Source: Verrucomicrobiota bacterium (lineage in GTDB: Bacteria; Verrucomicrobiota; Kiritimatiellia; SS1-B-03-39; UBA6053). From it: a stretch of 33,534 bases of DNA. The notes under the pieces were generated by a model, which was not told the DNA's origin, did no database searches, and was given only the letters and a program-made list of their open reading frames with translations. Both the position numbers and the translations under genes were made by a program. Positions 24,204 through 33,416 of this stretch are shown here, piece by piece. The stretch's first letter is position 1. Each line of letters starts with the position of its first letter. The stretch is taken from contig JAFIGC010000049.1 of assembly GCA_020831635.1 (NCBI GenBank), positions 1 to 33,534 of the forward strand. Direction: 5' to 3'.

Positions 24204-26264
24204 GTGTTCATCCTCGCCTCCTTTGGATTCGCCGCCCCGGCCCTCCTCGCCGGCGCCCTCATGGTGGGGCTGCCCCTCCTGGCGCACTTCATGAACCGCA
24301 AGGTGCGCACCCGCCTGGTCTTTCCCTCCCTGCGCCTCCTGAGCGATGTGCTCGTGAGCCGCGAGCGCGTCGGCGCCTGGCGTAAATGGCTGTTGTTTTT
24401 GATGCGGGCGCTGGCCGTGGTGTTGCTCGCCGCCGCCTTCGCCCTGCCCTTCTGGTCCCGCGCCCCCCGCATCGAAGCCTCCGAAACCGACGAAACGACC
24501 GGCGCCACCCTGGTGGTGATCGACGCCAGCCTGTCCATGGAACGCGACCTCGGCGGCGCCAACGCCTGGGAGCAGGCCCTGCGAAGCGCCGATGACCTGT
24601 TGGCGCGTGCAGGCGGTCAGGGGCGACGGGTACAGGTCCTGCTCGCCCACGGCCAGCCCGAATCCCTCTTCCCCCGCTTTACCGCCAACCATCCCGCCTT
24701 GCGGGCGGAACTCCAAAACGCCCGCCCCACCGCCTCCCGCGCCGACCTGCCCGCCGCCTTGTCGCAGGCGGCCCGCCTCCTGAACGAACAGCCTGCCCCA
24801 CGCGCCTTGGTGCTGATCACCGATGCGCAGGAAAGCAACTGGCGCGAGGTGCTCGACGCCCCGATGCCCCCCGCGTTGGCTGGCGTGGAAATCACCGTGA
24901 TTCGCACCCCGGACCGCCCCGTCACCAACCTTTCCGTCCACACCCCCCGCCTGGAACCCCGCACCCCCGTACCCGGACAGCCCGCCCGCGTCCGCGCCCA
25001 ACTCCAAAATCATGGCGATGCCCCTGGTCAAACCCCCGTCACCCTTCGCCTGAACGGCATTCCCGTCCACACCGACACCGTCACATTGTCCCCTCGCGAG
25101 ACCCGCGAATGGGAAACGACCCTCCACATCGACGACGAGGGACTCCACGCCCTGGAAATCGAAATCGGCCCCGACGAATTCGCGCCCGACAATATCACCC
25201 GTCTGGTGGCCCGCGTGCGCAGTCATCCCGGCGTAATTCTCGTGACCCGCGAGCCGCCCGACCGTCCCGGCACCGCCACCTACCATTTGATTCGCGCCCT
25301 CGCTCCCCACGGAGACGAACGCGACCGCTGGATGCCCCGCGTCCTTCAGCCCGGCGAACTCTCCACCGCCTCGCTCGCCGACGCCCCGGTCCTCTGGACC
25401 GTGGGGGATCTCGACCTGGCGCCACGAGAGCGGGAACTCTTGGCCCAACGGGCGGAAACCCTGGGATGGATTCAATGGATGGACGGACAAACCGAGCCCG
25501 CCCCCGCCACGACGCCCTTCCGCCTGCGCGAGGACCGCGATGCCGCCGAATTGCTGCCCGGTTTCGATCCCGCCGCACGCGACACCCTTTCCCGCGTGCC
25601 CCTCACAAGGCGCGCCATCATGGAGGCCGAAGAAGGAGAACGCGTGGCCCTCCGCTTTCGTGACGGCGTTCCCGCCCTCGCCTGGCGCGAAACCGCCGGG
25701 GGCGGGCGCGTGGTTCGCGCCGCCTTCAGTCCCGCCCGCGCCGATGGCGGGCTGGGGTCCGCCGCCGTGTGGGTCGCCCTCGTGCATGCGCTCATGGAAG
25801 CCATGCCCGATCCGCAAGACGGCGGCGGGTTCCCGGTTGCCGGAGAAAGCGTGGCTCTTCACGCCCACGATTTCCGTCCCGGCGGCGGGGAACCCGTTCT
25901 CCGGGGACCCGACGGACGCCGCCTGTTGGATACGGTCTTTCTCCTCGAGGGACGCACCCTCGGCGGCACCGCCCCCGTCGCCCGCCAGACCGGCGTCTAC
26001 ACCCTGCATCAGGGCGAACGGCTGCTGGACAAGGTGGCGGTCAATCCCGATCCCCGCGAAAGCGACTTCCGCCCCGTCGCCGCCGAAGTGCTCGCCAACC
26101 ATCTGCAAAGCGAAGACGGCCCCGCCACCCGAACCGCCTCCACCGGCGACCCCGCCGACGATCTTTTTCCCGACGATGGCCTTCCCCTCTGGGGATGGGC
26201 CTTCCTCCTCGCGATTCTGCTGCTCTCGCTGGAATCCACCCTGCTGGCCAGGTGGCGGACATGA
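24204..26264 (+). CDS. BatA-like membrane protein with VWA domain
   Basis: A GTG two bases after the DUF58 stop starts a 686-residue protein. Residues 1-90 form an aerotolerance-type N-terminal domain: a hydrophobic segment (about 8-30), a basic linker (RKVRTRLVFPSLRLLSD) and a second segment (about 62-84). A VWA domain follows with DASLS (107-111) and LVLITDAQE. A CARDB-like beta domain (about 230-330, TPVPGQPARVRAQLQNHGD) and a mixed region follow, and a last membrane segment is at about 663-682. The bulk after residue 90 is predicted to face the periplasm. BatA-type proteins work with MoxR and DUF58; their biochemical job is poorly known. The stop overlaps the next ATG. Confidence 0.9.
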   Translation: MFILASFGFAAPALLAGALMVGLPLLAHFMNRKVRTRLVFPSLRLLSDVLVSRERVGAWRKWLLFLMRALAVVLLAAAFALPFWSRAPRIEASETDETTGATLVVIDASLSMERDLGGANAWEQALRSADDLLARAGGQGRRVQVLLAHGQPESLFPRFTANHPALRAELQNARPTASRADLPAALSQAARLLNEQPAPRALVLITDAQESNWREVLDAPMPPALAGVEITVIRTPDRPVTNLSVHTPRLEPRTPVPGQPARVRAQLQNHGDAPGQTPVTLRLNGIPVHTDTVTLSPRETREWETTLHIDDEGLHALEIEIGPDEFAPDNITRLVARVRSHPGVILVTREPPDRPGTATYHLIRALAPHGDERDRWMPRVLQPGELSTASLADAPVLWTVGDLDLAPRERELLAQRAETLGWIQWMDGQTEPAPATTPFRLREDRDAAELLPGFDPAARDTLSRVPLTRRAIMEAEEGERVALRFRDGVPALAWRETAGGGRVVRAAFSPARADGGLGSAAVWVALVHALMEAMPDPQDGGGFPVAGESVALHAHDFRPGGGEPVLRGPDGRRLLDTVFLLEGRTLGGTAPVARQTGVYTLHQGERLLDKVAVNPDPRESDFRPVAAEVLANHLQSEDGPATRTASTGDPADDLFPDDGLPLWGWAFLLAILLLSLESTLLARWRT

Positions 26265-28457
26265 ATACCCTGTGGTTGCCCTTTTTCCCGCCGCCGCTGG
26301 TGTTTGCCCTCCTCGCGCTGGGTCTCCTTTCCGCCGGCGCCGCCTACCTGCGCACCCGCAATCGCGGGCGGGGATTCGCCCTCTTTTTCATGCTCCTCCG
26401 CACCTCCGCCCTCGGGCTGGTGGCCCTTTGCCTCCTCGGACCCGCCCGGGAACCCGTCCCCCAAAGCGCCGGAGAAGCGCCCCGCATCGACTTTTGGGTG
26501 GACACCTCCGCCTCCATGGACGTGGAGGACATGGATGGCCTCAGCCGTCTCGACTTTGTCAAAAACACTTGGCTGGCACCGCAATTCCTCTCCGCCCTGG
26601 AGCGCAGGGGGATTGCCCTGCGCGGCTTCGCCTTTGACGTGAATTCCCGCGAATTTCCGCTCTCCCCCGAGAAAATCGCCGAACTCGAGGCCGTGGGAGA
26701 AGCCACCCACATCACCCGAAACCTTGTCCAAGGCCTCTCCTCCGGCAACCCGGCTCCCGGGGCGCTGGTTTTGTTCAGCGACGGCATCGACTCCACCCCA
26801 TCCCCCCCCCCCCCCCGCCATCGCCCTCGCCCGCGAACGCGGCATTCCCATCCACACCGTCACCCTCGGCGGCGCCCGGCTGGAACCCGATCTGGCCGTA
26901 TCCGCGCTCCCCCTGCAACCCACCCTGGTGGTGGGCGAAACCGGGGGCATTCATGTGCAGATTTTCCAGGCCAACGTCGGCAACCAGCGCATCACCGTGG
27001 AAATCGACGACGGGGAAACCGTCCGCGAGGAGGAATTGTGGTTTCAGGGGGAGCCGGTCCTCGGATTCGAGGTGCCCGTTCAGCACGACGAACCCGGCAC
27101 CTACGCCTACTCCTTTCGTGTCCAACCCCTGCCTCGGGAGGTGGAACTCCGCAACAACCACCAGACCGTGTACATCAACGTCACCCCCCATCGCTTCCGG
27201 GTGCTGCTGATGGAAGGCGAGCCGGGCTGGGACTCGAAATTTCTCGCCCACGCCCTTCGCAACGACCCGCGCATGGAACTGCTGCAAGTCTCGCAACTCT
27301 CCCCCACCCGCCGCGAGATCCTCTCCACCCGCATCCCCGACGGCGAGGCCAAATTCCCCGCCACCCGGGAGGAACTGGCCGCATTTGACGCCGTGATCCT
27401 CGGACGCTCTCCGCATCGGGTGACCGGCGAGGCCTGGTTCGATCTGCTCGACGGCTTCGTCCGCGACCAGGGCGGGGGCCTGCTCTGGGCCCGGGGTCCG
27501 CCTCAAGCCATTGGCCTGCCCGCGCCCGTGGCCGCCCGCCTCGCCTCGCTTTCGCCCCTGAGTGCCGTGCAGGGATTTGTCCCCGAACCCCGCCTCACCC
27601 TCGCACCGGAAGGACGGGGTCACCCCGCCTTCGAGTGGGGCGGCGTCGGCGTCCCCGACCAAGTCATGCCCAAACTGCCCCCCCTCATGCGCGCCGTTCG
27701 CGGCACCGCCCGCGCCGGCGCCCGGATCCTGCTCAACCTGGATACCGAAGGCGCCCCGCCCGCCCTCCTGTCCATGCCGTCGGGCAACGGACGCGTAATG
27801 CTGTTCGCGGGCGAAGGCTTTTGGCAATGGCGCCTCCTGTCCCCCGAACTGGATCAATACAGCCCGGTCTACGACCTCATCTGGTCCGCCCTGCTGCGCC
27901 AATTGGTCACCGGGGAATTCGCCCCCGGCCAGGAAATCGACCTGCGCCTCTCGGAAGTGAATCTCGAAGCGGGTTCCCCGCTGCTCATCGCGGTCTCCCG
28001 TCGCCTGCCCGCCCAAACGGACGAGATGTCCTTGCAACTCGTGCAGCCGGATGGACAACGGGTGACCCTTTCCGCTGCGGATGTCTCCGGACGGGGCACC
28101 CGTTTTGAGCTGGAACTGAAGCCCGAACTCCCCGGGGAATACCGCGTGGAACTGGACACCCCCGACACTGAACCCACTCGCCTGGAGCGCAGCTTCAACG
28201 TCTTCGACCTCGACACCGAACGCATCATCACCTCCGCCCGTCCCGAGTGGATGCGGCTCCTCGCGCGGGAAACCGGCGGTGTCGTCCTCGATCCCCGCGA
28301 ACCCGACAGCCTGCCCGATCTTCTGAATCGAGGTCTGCTTTCGCTTGAAATTCCTGGAAAACCGGAGTTAATTTGGGATCGACCCTCCCTGATGCTCCTC
28401 ATCCTCGCCCTCCTCGGCTTCGAATGGATCCTCCGCAAAACCAAAGGATGGTTATGA
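26261..28457 (+). CDS. VWA membrane protein with glutamine-amidotransferase-like domain, frame broken at a 15-C run
   Basis: The frame from the ATG at 26261 gives two membrane segments (about 10-30 and 40-60), a VWA domain with DTSAS (81-85) and LVLFSDGID, then becomes nonsense after 15 consecutive C (26802-26816). Another frame continues sensibly with AIALARERGIPIHTVTLG to the TGA at 28455-28457. Removing one C (or adding two) joins them to a 731-residue protein. The second part holds a CARDB-like domain, a class I glutamine-amidotransferase-like fold (FRVLLMEGEPGWDSKFLAHA, GGGLLWARG) without an evident catalytic Cys, and a C-terminal membrane helix (SLMLLILALLGFEWIL). Sequencing error, phase variation or a real null mutation are all possible. 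Confidence 0.85.
26802..26816 (+). repeat. Homopolymer of 15 C within the VWA gene
   Basis: Fifteen consecutive C interrupt the second VWA gene and carry the frameshift. On either side the sequence reads well in different frames. Confidence 0.9.
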
Positions 28458-31327
28458 GCCACGACCCCGCCCCCAACCAAATCCCCGCCGACCCCACGCT
28501 GATTGACCTCCTTCGGGGCGCCCACCGCGAACGCGCCCGCTTGCGGGCCGGCGTGCGCGCCGCCCTCGGATTGGCACTCTGGGGAACGGTCCTCGTCCCG
28601 CTCTTCGCCGCCGACGCCCTCTGGATTTTGCCGCCGACCCTCCGGTTTGCCCTCCTCTGCCTCTGGCTCGCCTTCCCCTTCGCCATCCTATTCGTGGCCC
28701 TGCGGACGCGGCGGCATCCGTTTTCCGAAACCAACGCCGCCCTGGCGGAAGAAAAACGGGGCGGCCTGCAAAACGACGAGGTGGCCTCCGCCGTGGACCT
28801 GCTCCATGGCGCCCGCCCCGGCATCAGCGAATCCCTGCGAAAAGAAAGCGTGGCCAGGGGCGTGCGGGCCTTGCAACAGGTTCAGGCCGAATATCCGCTG
28901 GATCGCCGCCCGCTCCGACGCGCCCGACTGGCCCGTGTGGCTGTTGTTTGCGGCGTGGTCCTCCTCGGAGCCCTTTTCCCGGGCGTCGTCCGCCAAGTGA
29001 CCCCACGCTTCCTGCAACCCTGGGGCGATCATCCCCCTTACACCCGCCTCCGCTTTCGGGTGGAGCAGACCCCCGACCCCGTTCCCCTGCGGCACGACGC
29101 CCGCCTGCGTGTTCACGTGGAGGGTCCCGGTTTGCCCGACCGCGCCGAACTGCTCTTTCACGACGAAGGGGACGCCCCCGTGCGCGTCCGCATGCAGATG
29201 GCCAATGTGGGCGACGAAGAAAACGGCGTGAGCTTTGCCAGCCGTCTCGACAACATCTCCGGTCCGCGGGTATTTTCCATCGACACCCCTCGCGGGCGAA
29301 GCCGCCGATTTGAACTTGCGGTCAGCACCCGACCCCGCTTGGAGGGCGCTTGGTTGCGGGTCGAACCGCCCGCCTACACCGGATGGCCCGCCCGCGAGGA
29401 ACGAATCACCGCCCCGCAACTCGAAGCCCTGCGCGGCAGCCGCGTCACCCTGATGCTCGATGCCAACCTGCCCCTGGGCGATTCGCGGCTCGAATGGGAT
29501 CACCCGGATCGTCACGAACAAAACACCCACGTCCCCATGCCGCCCCTCCCGAAACCGGACACCCGCGCCGCCGGACACTGGACCGCCGCCGTGGACGACC
29601 ATTTCCGGGCCTGGCTCTTCGGAGCCAACGGCGAAAAGGCCGATGTTCCTTTTTCCGGCAGCTTCACCGTCCGGCCCGACCGGCCCCCGCGCGTCGCCGT
29701 CACCGATCCCGAAAAAGTCGTCTACGCGCCCGAGGACTGGACCGTGAACCTCTCCCTCACCGCCGTCGACGACGTGCGGGTGGAACGCATGGACGTCTCC
29801 GTCCTGCGCGGGGATTCCGTGAGCGTACATCCCATTGAATTGGATGCCAACCGCAGCGACCCCACCCGCGCCCAGGCCGTGCATGCCCTGGACCTCGCCG
29901 CCATCGGCGCCAGGGCCGGGGACCGCATCCGCTATTTCGCCACCGCCGTCGACAACCACCCCGAGCCCCCCCAATCCGCCGACTCCGAAATCGGCGTCAT
30001 TCAAGTCCTCTCCCGCGAGGCCTACGATGCGATGATGCGCGAACACTACCGCATCGAGGATTGGCTCGAGGAGGTCGCCGACCATCTCGCCACCCTCAAC
30101 CGGCTGCGCGATGAAAAAGCCGCCCTCCTCGATCAACTGGAGGAACTCCACGACCGCGCCGCCGCCAATCCCGACGAAGATCTTTCCCGGGAAATCGCCG
30201 CCGCCCGCAGCCGTTTGGAACGCCTCCGAGAAGATTTCGACGCCTTCGCGGGCGCGCTCACCGAACGGGCCGAACTCGACCAACTCCACGATTGGGAGAC
30301 CCCCTACAAAGAATGGCTGAAGGAAACCGCCGCCCAAATGCAGGAACAGCAAAATGCCGCCGGCGAGGTCGCCCGGGCCCTTGCCGCCCCCGCCGCTTCC
30401 GCCCTGTCCGAGGCCATGACCCGCTGGGCCGAGATGACCGAACCCTTCGGGGACCTTCCCTCCGATCCCATGGACCTTGAGCAGGAATGGGACGAAATGG
30501 TGGACGCCATGCGCATGGTGGACCAGACCATGCGCCTGCGGCAACTCATCGAAGACCAGCAGGATATCGCCGACCGGCTTGCCTCCGCGCGTGACCGACC
30601 CGACAGCCCCGAAACCCGCGAAATTCTCCGTCGTCTCTCGGGGGCCCAAGAACTGCTTCGCCAGGAACTACAGGAAGTTCAACAGGGCTTGCGCGAGGCC
30701 GCCGATGCCCTGGAAGAAAGCCAACCCGATCTCGCCCGGGAGGGCCGCGCCTTGGCCGATGCCCTCGACCGCATGAATGTGGCAGGCGACCAGGCGGATG
30801 CCGCCGGCCATGCCGAAGCCTCCCGCGCCGAACCCGCTTCGCAGTCCGCCCAACGCGCCGCCGACAGCCTCGCCTCCCTCGCCGGGGACTGCGAGGCCCA
30901 GTGTGAAGCCGCCGGACAATGCCTCTCCAGCCTGCTCGGCCTGACCCCGCCCGGACTGCACCCCTCCATGGAAGCCGCCATGCAAGCCGCCCTCACCGCC
31001 CGCCCCGGCTTCAGCCCCGGCCGCACCGGCACGCAAGGCCCGGGCAGCGGCGGTCTCATTTCCACCGTCGGCATGGTCGGCCCCCAATATCCTTCGCGCG
31101 GACAAAGCGTCGCCCTTCGCTCCGCCTCGCGCCGCAGGGGGGACGGCCTCGCCGGCGGACAAGGACACGGCGCGTCCCCCGCGCCCGCCGAAGCCCTGCA
31201 TCCCGACGCCCTGCCCGAATCCTTCCACACCGCCCCCGGCCTCGGCACCATCCCCCTCAGATACCGCCGCCAAGCCGCCGCCTATTTCGACCGCCTGATC
31301 CAAGACGATTCCAACTCGGAGCCATGA
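28454..31327 (+). CDS. Large DUF4175-like membrane protein with coiled coil
   Basis: The 957-residue product begins at an ATG overlapping the previous stop. Membrane segments are at about 35-52, 62-84 and 158-178. A large predicted periplasmic part follows with Ig/beta-like stretches (LRFRVEQTPDPVPL, AWLRVEPPAYTGWPAREE, AVDDVRVERMDVSVLRGD, RIRYFATAVDNHPEPP) and then a long Glu/Arg/Leu/Ala-rich coiled coil (about 535-800, with LRDEKAALLDQLEELHDRAA). The tail (about 840-957) is Gly/Ser/Pro-rich and probably disordered. The build matches DUF4175-type proteins next to MoxR/VWA genes in Verrucomicrobiota and Planctomycetota. No enzymatic motif is seen; a scaffold role is inferred. Confidence 0.85.
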   Translation: MSHDPAPNQIPADPTLIDLLRGAHRERARLRAGVRAALGLALWGTVLVPLFAADALWILPPTLRFALLCLWLAFPFAILFVALRTRRHPFSETNAALAEEKRGGLQNDEVASAVDLLHGARPGISESLRKESVARGVRALQQVQAEYPLDRRPLRRARLARVAVVCGVVLLGALFPGVVRQVTPRFLQPWGDHPPYTRLRFRVEQTPDPVPLRHDARLRVHVEGPGLPDRAELLFHDEGDAPVRVRMQMANVGDEENGVSFASRLDNISGPRVFSIDTPRGRSRRFELAVSTRPRLEGAWLRVEPPAYTGWPAREERITAPQLEALRGSRVTLMLDANLPLGDSRLEWDHPDRHEQNTHVPMPPLPKPDTRAAGHWTAAVDDHFRAWLFGANGEKADVPFSGSFTVRPDRPPRVAVTDPEKVVYAPEDWTVNLSLTAVDDVRVERMDVSVLRGDSVSVHPIELDANRSDPTRAQAVHALDLAAIGARAGDRIRYFATAVDNHPEPPQSADSEIGVIQVLSREAYDAMMREHYRIEDWLEEVADHLATLNRLRDEKAALLDQLEELHDRAAANPDEDLSREIAAARSRLERLREDFDAFAGALTERAELDQLHDWETPYKEWLKETAAQMQEQQNAAGEVARALAAPAASALSEAMTRWAEMTEPFGDLPSDPMDLEQEWDEMVDAMRMVDQTMRLRQLIEDQQDIADRLASARDRPDSPETREILRRLSGAQELLRQELQEVQQGLREAADALEESQPDLAREGRALADALDRMNVAGDQADAAGHAEASRAEPASQSAQRAADSLASLAGDCEAQCEAAGQCLSSLLGLTPPGLHPSMEAAMQAALTARPGFSPGRTGTQGPGSGGLISTVGMVGPQYPSRGQSVALRSASRRRGDGLAGGQGHGASPAPAEALHPDALPESFHTAPGLGTIPLRYRRQAAAYFDRLIQDDSNSEP

Positions 31328-31351
31328 CGGCAATGGAAAATCAGCCAAGTC

Positions 31352-31380
31352 TTGACAAAACCCGCTCCGTCCTCCAGAAT
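31352..31380 (+). promoter_or_regulatory. Sigma-70-type promoter for the DUF4159 gene
   Basis: A perfect -35 box TTGACA (31352-31357) and a -10-like CAGAAT (31375-31380) are separated by 17 bases, 27 bases before the ATG. An AAAGGAA ribosome binding site (31394-31400) follows. It offers the last gene of the cluster independent transcription. Confidence 0.55.
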
Positions 31381-31406
31381 GTAAGAAAATTGCAAAGGAA
31401 ATTGCC

Positions 31407-32081
31407 ATGAAACGCTACTTACTCCTCTTCCTGTCGCTGGGATGCTTACACTTCCTGGGAATGGCCGAATCTTTGGACACCCCGCTGGCGGTGAGCTGTG
31501 CGAACCTCATTTATGGCAGCGATGGCAAAACCTTCCGCTGTTTTCACAACGGGTTTTTGAAGGAAATTGAAAAACACGCCAACATCGTCGTGGAAAAAGA
31601 ATTCGTGATGGTGCCAAGTGAAACCCCCGAACTTTTTCGCCATCCTTTTGCCATCATGAGCGGCGAAGGAAGCTTCACCCTGACCGACCCCCAACGCACC
31701 AACCTCCGCCGATATTTGGAGGGCGGCGGCTTTCTCGTCGCCTCGGCGGGGTGCAGTTCCCGCAGTTGGGGACAAAGTTTTCTTCGGGAATTCAAAGAAC
31801 TCTTTCCCGAACGCGAACTTGTGAAACTGGAGCCGGAGCACCCCATTTTCCACACCGTTCACGACGTGGGCGTCAGCGCCTACCGCAGCGGAGGTTCCCG
31901 CTTCCCGGAACTCTACGGATTGGAAATCGACGGGCGCATTGTCTTGGTCTACTCTCCTGAAGGCCTCAATGACACCGCCAACATGAACAAAGATGCGGGC
32001 TGTTGCTGCTGCGGCGGAAATGAGATCCGCACCGCCAATTCCATCAACATGAACCTGCTCGCTTTCGCGCTGACCCACTAA
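31407..32081 (+). CDS. Exported DUF4159 protein
   Basis: The 224-residue protein starts with a signal peptide (about 1-20, MKRYLLLFLSLGCLHFLGMA) and continues as a DUF4159 domain: SCANLIYGSDGKTFRC, ETPELFRHPFAIMSGEGSFT, NLRRYLEGGGFLVAS, FKELFPERELVKLEPEHPIF and NMNLLAFALTH at the end. The fold is thought to be related to class I glutamine amidotransferases without the catalytic residues. Two single cysteines in the first 40 mature residues, CSS near 116 and a CCCC run near the C-terminus are unusual and fit a link to the VKOR-DsbA enzyme upstream. It regularly closes MoxR/DUF58/VWA clusters. The start has its own promoter and ribosome binding site. Confidence 0.9.
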   Translation: MKRYLLLFLSLGCLHFLGMAESLDTPLAVSCANLIYGSDGKTFRCFHNGFLKEIEKHANIVVEKEFVMVPSETPELFRHPFAIMSGEGSFTLTDPQRTNLRRYLEGGGFLVASAGCSSRSWGQSFLREFKELFPERELVKLEPEHPIFHTVHDVGVSAYRSGGSRFPELYGLEIDGRIVLVYSPEGLNDTANMNKDAGCCCCGGNEIRTANSINMNLLAFALTH

Positions 32082-32091
32082 TCGGGAAATC

Positions 32092-32241
32092 TCCACCTCC
32101 GACGGCTCACACGGGTCCGACGTGTCGGACCCGCATCGCTTGCACCCATCTTTGTTCAACGTTCGAAGTTGGACGTTCGATGTTCGGCGTTCTCGTTTGC
32201 CCCCTTCGCCCCCCAAAAATCAATCCCTCACGATGCTTGAT
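32092..32241 (+). repeat. Intergenic repeat copy, short version
   Basis: It starts with CTCCACCTCCGACGGCTCAC and contains GGACCCGCATCGCTTGCACC, GTTCGAAGTTGGACGTTCGA, TGTTCGGCGTTCTC, CCCCCTTCGCCCCCC and CAATCCCTCACGATGCTTGA. The same blocks occur in the same order at 20599-20891, where about 110 bases more lie between them. It fills most of the gap between the DUF4159 and hydrolase genes. Confidence 0.7.
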
Positions 32242-32310
32242 GAACGGCATCCCCTCGGATAGCCTCTTATCCATGTACCCAATGAATTTCCAACCAAAGG
32301 CCGTTCGCCC

Positions 32311-33303
32311 ATGAAATCCCTCAATCGACGCGGGTTTGGGAGGGGACGGCGCCCCTGGAAAAGGTGGGCGGCGATTATACTAATCGTTGGCTTTATTTCG
32401 GTCAATTTCCTGGCGAGACAACACGCCCGGTCCATGCTGAATTTTACGGACGCCGGAGATCGCACCTCGCCCCCGGAGACCCTCTCCTTCCTGGAAAAAT
32501 CCAAGGTCCTGCTGACCGGTGTGAATGTTCCACGTCCCCAGGCCACTCGCCCGGCGTCCGATCTGGCCACGGACGTCGAAACCCTCACCTTCACATCCGA
32601 GGATGAAATCTCACTGGAAGCGTGGTACGTCAACCGGGGCGATGAAAGGCCCCTGGTGATTCTCTTTCACGGATATGCGGCGGAGAAATCGTCGCTGATT
32701 CCCGCGGCGCAAGCTTTTCTCTCTCTGGGAACTTCGGTGATGTTGGTCGATTTCCGGGGATCCGGCGGGTCATCCGCGTCCTACACGACCCTGGGGGTAC
32801 ACGAAGCCCTAGACGTGGCCGCCGCCGTGCGCTTTGCCCGGGAATCCTTGGGACACTCCCGGGTGGTGGTGTTTGGTCAGAGCATGGGCTCGGCGGCCAT
32901 TCTCCGTGCCATCGCCCACCACGGGGTCGAACCCGGGGGCATCATCCTGGAATCGGTGTTTGACTCCATGCGGCACACCGTACGCAACCGCTTTCACGCC
33001 ATGGGACTTCCCGCCGCGGGGGGCGCCGAACTCCTGGTGTTCTGGGGCGGACGGCAGTGGAACTTCAACGGCTTTTCACACAAGCCCATGGACGATGCCA
33101 AATCCGTAAACTGTCCCGCCCTTTTCCTGCACGGCGCCCTCGATCCGCGCGCCACCCTGGCCGAAGCACGCCGGGTGTACGACGCCGTTTCCAGCCCGAA
33201 AGTTTTTTCCTCCTTCGACGACGCGGGGCATGTGCCCCTCGTGCAACACGCCCCCGAACGCTGGAGGAAAAAAGTTTCGGATTTATTGGCAGAAGTAGAA
33301 TAA
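32311..33303 (+). CDS. Membrane-anchored alpha/beta hydrolase
   Basis: The 330-residue protein begins with a basic stretch and one hydrophobic segment (about 19-35, an uncleaved anchor), followed by an alpha/beta hydrolase domain. The oxyanion region is LFHGYAAEKS (118-127), the nucleophile Ser191 lies in GQSMGS, the acid is Asp278 (HGALDPRA) and the base His307 (DDAGHVPL). The order and spacing are those of the BAAT/prolyl-oligopeptidase-like extracytoplasmic esterases of the YfhR/Bem46 kind. The substrate is unknown. It is separated from the cluster upstream by repeats and has no proven tie to it. Confidence 0.9.
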   Translation: MKSLNRRGFGRGRRPWKRWAAIILIVGFISVNFLARQHARSMLNFTDAGDRTSPPETLSFLEKSKVLLTGVNVPRPQATRPASDLATDVETLTFTSEDEISLEAWYVNRGDERPLVILFHGYAAEKSSLIPAAQAFLSLGTSVMLVDFRGSGGSSASYTTLGVHEALDVAAAVRFARESLGHSRVVVFGQSMGSAAILRAIAHHGVEPGGIILESVFDSMRHTVRNRFHAMGLPAAGGAELLVFWGGRQWNFNGFSHKPMDDAKSVNCPALFLHGALDPRATLAEARRVYDAVSSPKVFSSFDDAGHVPLVQHAPERWRKKVSDLLAEVE

Positions 33304-33311
33304 GGGGCAAA

Positions 33312-33416
33312 CTACTCGGCAACGCGAATCGCAGGGTGCTCTGCGGCCGGAACGTATTTCCGGGTTGCCGGATCGAGCAGCCAAAAGAGCATGTGGAAGA
33401 TACGGGACGTTTTCAT
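33312..33416 (-). CDS. Possible 34-residue small protein
   Basis: An ATG at 33416 follows AAGGTG about eight bases upstream and an in-frame stop twelve bases upstream. The peptide reads MKTSRIFHMLFWLLDPATRK then YVPAAEHPAIRVAE and ends in TAG. The hydrophobic-amphipathic start and a good ribosome binding site are the only support. It could be chance. No homologue comes to mind. Confidence 0.25.
   Translation of the reverse strand: MKTSRIFHMLFWLLDPATRKYVPAAEHPAIRVAE

Noticed and set aside
24123-26108. A 661-codon minus-strand frame opposite the BatA-like gene, and similar ones at 26775-28058 and 28688-30649
   Set aside because: They are shadow frames of C-rich genes; the plus-strand genes are coupled and carry VWA motifs.
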